A DNA stretch of 64,000 nucleotides from Trabulsiella odontotermitis (lineage in GTDB: Bacteria; Pseudomonadota; Gammaproteobacteria; Enterobacterales; Enterobacteriaceae), in the NCBI RefSeq assembly GCF_030053895.1, contig NZ_CP125781.1, positions 186,001-250,000 of the forward strand. The letters run 5' to 3'. The translations under genes and the position numbers were made by a program. The number at the start of each line of letters is the position of its first letter. The first letter of the stretch is position 1. The notes beneath the pieces are model-generated. The model did not search any database. It had not been told where the DNA came from and was given only the letters and a program-made list of their open reading frames with translations. This document shows, piece after piece, positions 59,395-64,000 of this stretch.

Positions 59395-60468
59395 ATGGCC
59401 GGATTGAAATTACAGGCAGTAAGCAAAAGCTGGGATGGTGGCAAAACGCAGGTGATCCAGCCGTTAACCGTTGATGTGTCCGACGGTGAGTTCATCGTGA
59501 TGGTTGGCCCGTCCGGCTGCGGAAAATCGACGCTGTTACGCATGGTGGCCGGGCTTGAGCGCGTCACCAGCGGCGATATCTGGATTGACCGCCAGCGCGT
59601 TACCGAAATGGAGCCGAAAGATCGCGGTATCGCGATGGTGTTTCAGAACTACGCGCTCTATCCGCATATGAGCGTGGAAGAGAACATGGCCTGGGGCCTG
59701 AAAATTCGCGGCATGGGCAAGGCGCACATCGCCGGGCGCGTGCAGGAAGCGGCACGTATTCTGGAGCTGGACGGCCTGCTGAAACGCCGCCCGCGCGAGC
59801 TTTCCGGCGGTCAGCGTCAGCGTGTGGCGATGGGGCGCGCCATTGTGCGCGATCCAGCGGTCTTTCTGTTCGATGAGCCACTTTCCAATCTCGACGCCAA
59901 ACTGCGCGTACAGATGCGTCTTGAGCTGCAACAATTGCACCGCCGCCTGAATACCACCTCGCTGTACGTCACCCATGATCAGGTGGAAGCGATGACGCTG
60001 GCGCAGCGGGTGATGGTGATGAACAAAGGTATCGCCGAGCAAATCGGCACGCCAGTTGAAGTGTATGAAAAACCAGCCTCGCGTTTCGTGGCGAGCTTTA
60101 TCGGTAGCCCGGCGATGAACCTGCTCGACGGGCGCATCAGCCAGGCGGGCACCCATTTTGAGCTGGAAAGCGGCATGGCGCTGCCCATCAACTGGCAATT
60201 CCGCGGATATGCCGGACGCAACATGACGCTGGGTATCCGTCCGGAACATATTGCGTTAAGCTCGCAGGCTGAGGGCGGTATCCCGATGGTGCTGGATACG
60301 CTCGAGATTCTGGGTGCAGATAACCTGGTGCATGGACGCTGGGGAGAACAAAAGCTGGTGGTGCGTCTGCCGCATCAGCAGCGCCCGCAGGCGGGCAGCA
60401 CACTGTGGCTGCATCTGGCGGAAAATCATCTGCACCTGTTTGATGGAGAAACAGGACTACGCATATGA
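59395..60468 (+). CDS. ugpC: Glycerol-3-phosphate ABC ATPase UgpC
   Basis: ATPase of 357 residues (E. coli 356), with one extra Gly near residue 15. Walker A GPSGCGKST, signature LSGGQRQR, Walker B VFLFDEPLSNLD, and a C-terminal regulatory OB (TOBE) region as in MalK. The ATG at 59395 follows GAGAAATAAG; a frame from 59383 is less likely. Confidence 0.96.
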   Translation: MAGLKLQAVSKSWDGGKTQVIQPLTVDVSDGEFIVMVGPSGCGKSTLLRMVAGLERVTSGDIWIDRQRVTEMEPKDRGIAMVFQNYALYPHMSVEENMAWGLKIRGMGKAHIAGRVQEAARILELDGLLKRRPRELSGGQRQRVAMGRAIVRDPAVFLFDEPLSNLDAKLRVQMRLELQQLHRRLNTTSLYVTHDQVEAMTLAQRVMVMNKGIAEQIGTPVEVYEKPASRFVASFIGSPAMNLLDGRISQAGTHFELESGMALPINWQFRGYAGRNMTLGIRPEHIALSSQAEGGIPMVLDTLEILGADNLVHGRWGEQKLVVRLPHQQRPQAGSTLWLHLAENHLHLFDGETGLRI

Positions 60469-61205
60469 GCTACTGGCCTTATCCACACATCGTCGCTCAC
60501 CGTGGCGGCGGCAAACTGGCGCCGGAAAATACGCTTGCCGCCATTGATGTTGGCGCGTACTACGGCCATTTAATGGTCGAGTTTGACGTTAAGCTGTCGA
60601 AAGATGGCGAGATTTTCCTGCTGCACGATGATCATCTCGAACGCACCAGTAACGGCTGGGGCGTGGCGGGGGAGCTGACGTGGAACGATCTGCAACGTGT
60701 GGATGCCGGGAGCTGGTTCAGCGGCGAGTTCAAAGGCGAACCGTTGCCGCTTCTGACGGACGTGGCTCAGCGCTGCCGCGAACAGGGCATGATGGCGAAC
60801 ATTGAAATTAAGCCCACCACCGGCACCGGGTCGCTGACCGGAAAAGTGGTGGCGCTGGCGGCACGCGAGCTGTGGCAGGACATGACCGCGCCGCTACTCT
60901 CCTCCTTTGACATCGACGCGCTGGAAGCGGCGCAGGCCGCCGCACCGGAATTGCCGCGCGGACTGTTGCTCGACGAGTGGCGCGACGACTGGCAGGCGCT
61001 AACGACGCGGCTGGGTTGCGTGTCGATCCACCTGAATCACAAACTGCTGGATGAAGAACGAGTGCGATTGCTGAAAGCGGCGGGGCTGCGAATTCTGGTG
61101 TATACCGTGAACAAACCCCAGCGCGCGTCGGAACTCCTGCACTGGGGCGTGGACTGCATCTGCACCGATGCGATTGACGTCATCGGCGCCGATTTCGAGC
61201 CTTAA
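60465..61205 (+). CDS. ugpQ: Glycerophosphodiester phosphodiesterase UgpQ
   Basis: Cytoplasmic GDPD enzyme that splits imported glycerophosphodiesters into glycerol-3-phosphate and an alcohol. The 246-residue protein (E. coli 247) has the catalytic HRGGGKLAPENT near residue 10, metal-binding EFDVKL and HDDHLER, and late IEIKP. It overlaps ugpC by 4 bp. Its stop overlaps the convergent yhhA stop by 4 bp. Confidence 0.96.
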   Translation: MSYWPYPHIVAHRGGGKLAPENTLAAIDVGAYYGHLMVEFDVKLSKDGEIFLLHDDHLERTSNGWGVAGELTWNDLQRVDAGSWFSGEFKGEPLPLLTDVAQRCREQGMMANIEIKPTTGTGSLTGKVVALAARELWQDMTAPLLSSFDIDALEAAQAAAPELPRGLLLDEWRDDWQALTTRLGCVSIHLNHKLLDEERVRLLKAAGLRILVYTVNKPQRASELLHWGVDCICTDAIDVIGADFEP

Positions 61206-61573
61206 GGATTTTTCAGCATATCGCCGTTCTGACGCGACGGCAGCATGTGCTGCTGACCGCTCTCCTGTGTTGTGCTGTTCAGCATCCCTCCGTTGGTATT
61301 TGGCAGGACCTGCTCACGCGGCTGGCCCTGTCGGACGCGCTGCGCGTTGTCGTTCATCTGCATTTGCAGGTGCTGTTGCTGGCTGCGGGTTTGCGTCTGA
61401 AGCTGCTGATTTAACATCCCTTTCTGCTGTTGCTGCTGGTTAAGCATCTGGGTTTGCATCCGCTGCTGACTGGGAATTTGATAGCCCGGTTGATTCGGGT
61501 TGTTGGTGGTATTCAGGGGCTGCGCCAGTACGACAAACGGCAGCAACGCCGTTATCAATAACACACGTTTCAT
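61202..61573 (-). CDS. yhhA: DUF2756 exported Gln-rich protein YhhA
   Basis: A 123-residue secreted protein (E. coli YhhA is about 146). The signal peptide is cut near Ala17 (PFVVLA then QPLNTTNNP). The mature part is extremely Gln-rich and Met-rich (QMLNQQQQQKGMLNQQLQ), probably helical or disordered. Function unknown. It is shorter than E. coli in the C-terminal part. Divergent from ggt across 123 bp. Confidence 0.88.
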   Translation of the reverse strand: MKRVLLITALLPFVVLAQPLNTTNNPNQPGYQIPSQQRMQTQMLNQQQQQKGMLNQQLQTQTRSQQQHLQMQMNDNAQRVRQGQPREQVLPNTNGGMLNSTTQESGQQHMLPSRQNGDMLKNP

Positions 61574-61696
61574 TTTTCATTCCCTCCCTCTGAGGTCTCT
61601 CTTAAGTTTACCCCGATTCAGGCATAACGATGATTTTTTAAGAGTTGTGAACCAGGCTTAAGCCGGAGCATCGATCTTATCACCTGGAGAATAACA

Positions 61697-63442
61697 ATGA
61701 TGAAATCCTCATTTTTGCGTGGGGTGGCAATCGCTGCCCTGCTGGCGGGAGGCACCTTTGCCGTCGCTGCGACCCCGCCTGCCGCGCCGCCGGTGTCCTA
61801 TGGTGTGGAGGAGGATGTGTTTCATCCTGTCCGCGCGCAGCAGGGCATGGTCTCCTCCGTGGATGCGCTCGCGACCCGCGTGGGCGTCGACATTCTGCAG
61901 CAGGGCGGTAACGCCATAGACGCCGCGGTTGCCGTAGGTTACGCGCTGGCAGTCACCCATCCGCAGGCAGGGAATCTTGGCGGCGGTGGCTTCATGATGC
62001 TGCGCACCAAAGACGGTAAAACCACGGCTATCGATTTCCGCGAAATTGCGCCAGAGCAGGCCACGCGCGATATGTTCCTTGATGATCAGGGTAACCCGGA
62101 CAGCAAGAAATCGCTCACTTCGCCGCTGGCATCCGGTACACCCGGCACCGTTGCGGGCTTCTCGCTGGCGCTGGAGAAATACGGCACGATGCCGCTCAAT
62201 AAAGTGATCCGCCCGGCGCACAAGCTTGCGGAAGAGGGCTTTGTGGTGAACGACGCGCTGGCGGACGATCTCAAAACCTACGGTAGCGAAGTGCTCCCTG
62301 AGCATGAAAACAGCAAAGCCATTTTCTGGAAAAACGGCGAACCGCTGAAGAAAGGCGATACGCTGGTGCAGAAAAACCTGGCGAAGAGCCTCGAAATGAT
62401 TGCGGAAAATGGCCCTGACGCTTTCTACAAAGGGGCAATTGCCGATCAGATTGTCGAAGAGATGCAGAAAAACGGCGGTCTGATCAGCAAAACGGATCTG
62501 GCGAATTACAAGGCTGTAGAGCGCACGCCGATCAGCGGCGACTATCGCGGATACCAGGTATTCTCCATGCCGCCGCCGTCATCGGGAGGCATTCACATCG
62601 TGCAGATCCTCAACATCCTGGAAAACTTCGACCTGCATAAATATGGCTTCGGCAGCGCCGACGCGATGCAACTGATGGTGGAAGCAGAGAAACGCGCGTA
62701 CGCCGACCGTTCGGAATACCTCGGCGACCCGGATTTCGTGAAAGTGCCGTGGCAGGCGCTCACCAGCAAAGCCTACGCCAAATCGATTGCGGATGAGATT
62801 GATATCAACAAAGCCAAACCGTCGAGCGAAATCCGCCCGGGCAAGCTGGCGCCGTATGAAAGCAACCAGACCACCCATTTTTCCGTTGTCGATAAAGACG
62901 GCAATGCGGTGGCGGTGACTTATACGCTCAACACGACATTCGGTACCGGGATTGTCGCCGGGAATACCGGTATTTTGCTGAATAACGAGATGGATGATTT
63001 TTCTGCCAAGCCAGGCGTGCCGAACGTATACGGGCTGGTGGGCGGCGATGCCAATGCTGTCGGGCCGAAGAAACGACCGCTTTCGTCGATGTCGCCGACC
63101 ATTGTGGTAAAAGACGGTAAAACCTGGCTGGTCACTGGCAGCCCGGGCGGCAGCCGGATCATCACCACCGTGCTACAAATGGTGGTGAACAGCATCGATT
63201 TCGGCATGAACGTTGCCGAAGCGACCAACGCGCCGCGCTTCCATCACCAGTGGCTGCCAGATGAGTTGTGGGTGGAAAAAGGCTTTAGCCCGGACACGCT
63301 GAAAGCGCTGGAGCAGAAGGGACAAAAAGTGGCGGTGAAAGCGGCGATGGGCAGCACCCAGAGCATTATGATCGGCCCGGACGGGACGCTGTATGGCGCT
63401 TCAGACCCGCGCTCACCGGATGATTTAACGGCGGGGTATTAA
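61697..63442 (+). CDS. ggt: Gamma-glutamyltranspeptidase (periplasmic)
   Basis: Periplasmic N-terminal-nucleophile enzyme that hydrolyses or transfers the gamma-glutamyl group of glutathione. The 581-residue precursor (E. coli 580) has a signal peptide (AIAALLAGGTFAVAA) and self-cleaves before Thr392 of NQTTHFSV into large and small subunits. The oxyanion/substrate motif GSPGGSRI and the lid-loop region NVYGLVGGDANAVGPKKRPLSS are present. AATAACA precedes the ATG. Single gene. Confidence 0.97.
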   Translation: MMKSSFLRGVAIAALLAGGTFAVAATPPAAPPVSYGVEEDVFHPVRAQQGMVSSVDALATRVGVDILQQGGNAIDAAVAVGYALAVTHPQAGNLGGGGFMMLRTKDGKTTAIDFREIAPEQATRDMFLDDQGNPDSKKSLTSPLASGTPGTVAGFSLALEKYGTMPLNKVIRPAHKLAEEGFVVNDALADDLKTYGSEVLPEHENSKAIFWKNGEPLKKGDTLVQKNLAKSLEMIAENGPDAFYKGAIADQIVEEMQKNGGLISKTDLANYKAVERTPISGDYRGYQVFSMPPPSSGGIHIVQILNILENFDLHKYGFGSADAMQLMVEAEKRAYADRSEYLGDPDFVKVPWQALTSKAYAKSIADEIDINKAKPSSEIRPGKLAPYESNQTTHFSVVDKDGNAVAVTYTLNTTFGTGIVAGNTGILLNNEMDDFSAKPGVPNVYGLVGGDANAVGPKKRPLSSMSPTIVVKDGKTWLVTGSPGGSRIITTVLQMVVNSIDFGMNVAEATNAPRFHHQWLPDELWVEKGFSPDTLKALEQKGQKVAVKAAMGSTQSIMIGPDGTLYGASDPRSPDDLTAGY

Positions 63443-63490
63443 AGAAAACACCGTCAACAGCAATTTATTGCAAAAAAGAGATAGACAAGT

Positions 63491-63515
63491 GCGAATGATA
63501 ATGATTATTATTGCT
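63491..63515 (+). promoter_or_regulatory. Fur box of ryhB
   Basis: GATAATGATTATTATTG closely matches the 19-bp Fur consensus and lies immediately upstream of the RyhB start. Iron-loaded Fur is therefore expected to silence the RNA. Confidence 0.85.
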
Positions 63516-63517
63516 GT

Positions 63518-63613
63518 GCATTCAGGGAGACCCCTACGGGATAACCTGAAAGCACGACATTGCTCACATTGCTTCCAGTATTATTTTATAGCCAGCGCTT
63601 CGCTGGCTTTTTT
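63518..63613 (+). ncRNA. ryhB: RyhB small regulatory RNA
   Basis: Hfq-binding small RNA that, when iron is scarce, represses messages for iron-using proteins. The core with CCTGAAAGCACGACATTGC and CACATTGCTTCCAGTATTA is the same as in E. coli, as is its location next to yhhX. The 5' end and first stem differ (GGGAGACCCCTACGGG). The terminator stem (AGCCAGCG, 3-base loop, CGCTGGCT, then T9) is shorter. Start and end are estimated by alignment from memory. Confidence 0.93.
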
Positions 63614-63629
63614 TTTGCGTCTCAGCCTG

Positions 63630-63643
63630 GCTCACTTGTGAGC
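63630..63643. promoter_or_regulatory. 14-bp palindrome upstream of yhhX
   Basis: GCTCAC-TT-GTGAGC is a perfect inverted repeat in the 100-bp gap between ryhB and yhhX. It could be an operator for an unidentified regulator. No ligand or regulator is suggested by the context. Confidence 0.35.
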
Positions 63644-63713
63644 ACCTCACGCTGGGGTGAAAGAGGATCTTGCGCTAAGGTATGTGGCAGTCACCTTCAA
63701 AAAGGACCGCACC

Positions 63714-64000
63714 ATGACCTTACATTGCGCATTTATCGGTTTTGGTAAAAGCACCACCCGATACCATCTTCCTTACGTTCTCAACCGCAAAAACAGCTGG
63801 CATGTGGCGCACATTTTTCGCCGCAGCGCGAAGCCGGAAGAGCAGCATCCGCAGTATTCCCACATCCATTTCACCAGCGATCTTAACGACGTGTTTGACG
63901 ATCCACAGGTCAAGCTGGTGATCGTCTGTACGCACGCCGACAGCCATTTCGATTATGCGAAACGCGCGCTGGAGGCGGGGAAAAACGTGCTGGTGGAAAA
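63714..64000 (+). CDS. yhhX: Gfo/Idh/MocA-family oxidoreductase YhhX (partial, runs off the right edge)
   Basis: The first 95 codons of an NAD(P)-dependent oxidoreductase. The N-terminus (HCAFIGFGKSTTRYHLPYVLNRK) is the Rossmann motif seen in E. coli YhhX, followed by CTHADSHFDYAKRALEAGKNVLVE of the same family. E. coli YhhX is about 345 residues, so some 250 lie outside. AAAAAGGA precedes the ATG. Substrate unknown. Confidence 0.93.
   Translation, partial: MTLHCAFIGFGKSTTRYHLPYVLNRKNSWHVAHIFRRSAKPEEQHPQYSHIHFTSDLNDVFDDPQVKLVIVCTHADSHFDYAKRALEAGKNVLVE

Noticed and set aside
1..64000. CRISPR arrays, tRNA or rRNA genes, insertion sequences, prophage genes
   Set aside because: None were recognised: no regularly spaced repeats, no transposase or integrase frames and no rRNA-like stretches. 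tRNAs were searched only by eye.

Overview
The window is a chromosomal segment of an enterobacterium in the Escherichia/Salmonella/Citrobacter group. Most genes match E. coli K-12 proteins in length and key residues, and their order follows the K-12 gor-to-yhhX region in mirror orientation. REP/BIME repeats and a recognisable RyhB small RNA fit the same group. The genus cannot be fixed from sequence alone.

Layout. 1-7.5 kb: a LysR regulator cut by the left edge, divergent from a short-chain dehydrogenase; a membrane protein of unknown function; treF (cytoplasmic trehalase), gor (glutathione reductase) and rlmJ (23S rRNA methylation). 7.6-16.3 kb: prlC-rsmJ behind a heat-shock promoter, dtpB (peptide uptake), uspA/uspB (stress), pitA (phosphate/metal uptake) and yhiN (flavoprotein). 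16.3-21.7 kb: the nickel importer nikABCDE with its repressor nikR and a perfect NikR operator. 22.0-29.5 kb: the complete arnBCADTEF operon for adding aminoarabinose to lipid A, behind a PmrA box. It occupies the place where E. coli K-12 has acpT. 29.5-38 kb: yhhT, yhhS, dcrB, yhhQ, tusA, zntA (with a perfect ZntR palindrome), yhhN, yhhM, yhhL and rsmD. 38-42.3 kb: ftsY-ftsE-ftsX and rpoH (sigma-32), with a sigma-E promoter and a DnaA box. 42.4-45.2 kb: a MocR-type regulator divergent from a PuuE/GabT-type GABA aminotransferase.

45.2-48.9 kb is the accessory part and the most interesting. It is an orphan type VI secretion module read leftward: a VgrG spike with a transthyretin-like C-terminal tail, a 186-residue protein with the zinc site of an M35 (aspzincin) metallopeptidase, and an exported 225-residue protein. 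The last two genes and the VgrG tail are AT-rich, while the VgrG core is GC-rich. The exported protein is a candidate immunity protein. Its core resembles the beta-sandwich domain that precedes the catalytic domain in M35 preproenzymes, which suggests the antidote may derive from a split-off inhibitory pro-domain. No sheath, Hcp, PAAR or membrane-complex genes are present.

49-64 kb returns to core genome: livJ, panM and livKHMGF (branched-chain amino acid uptake plus the CoA-sensing PanD maturation factor), ugpBAECQ (glycerol-3-phosphate and phosphodiester uptake, with a Pho box), yhhA, ggt, the Fur-controlled small RNA gene ryhB, and the start of yhhX, which runs off the right edge.
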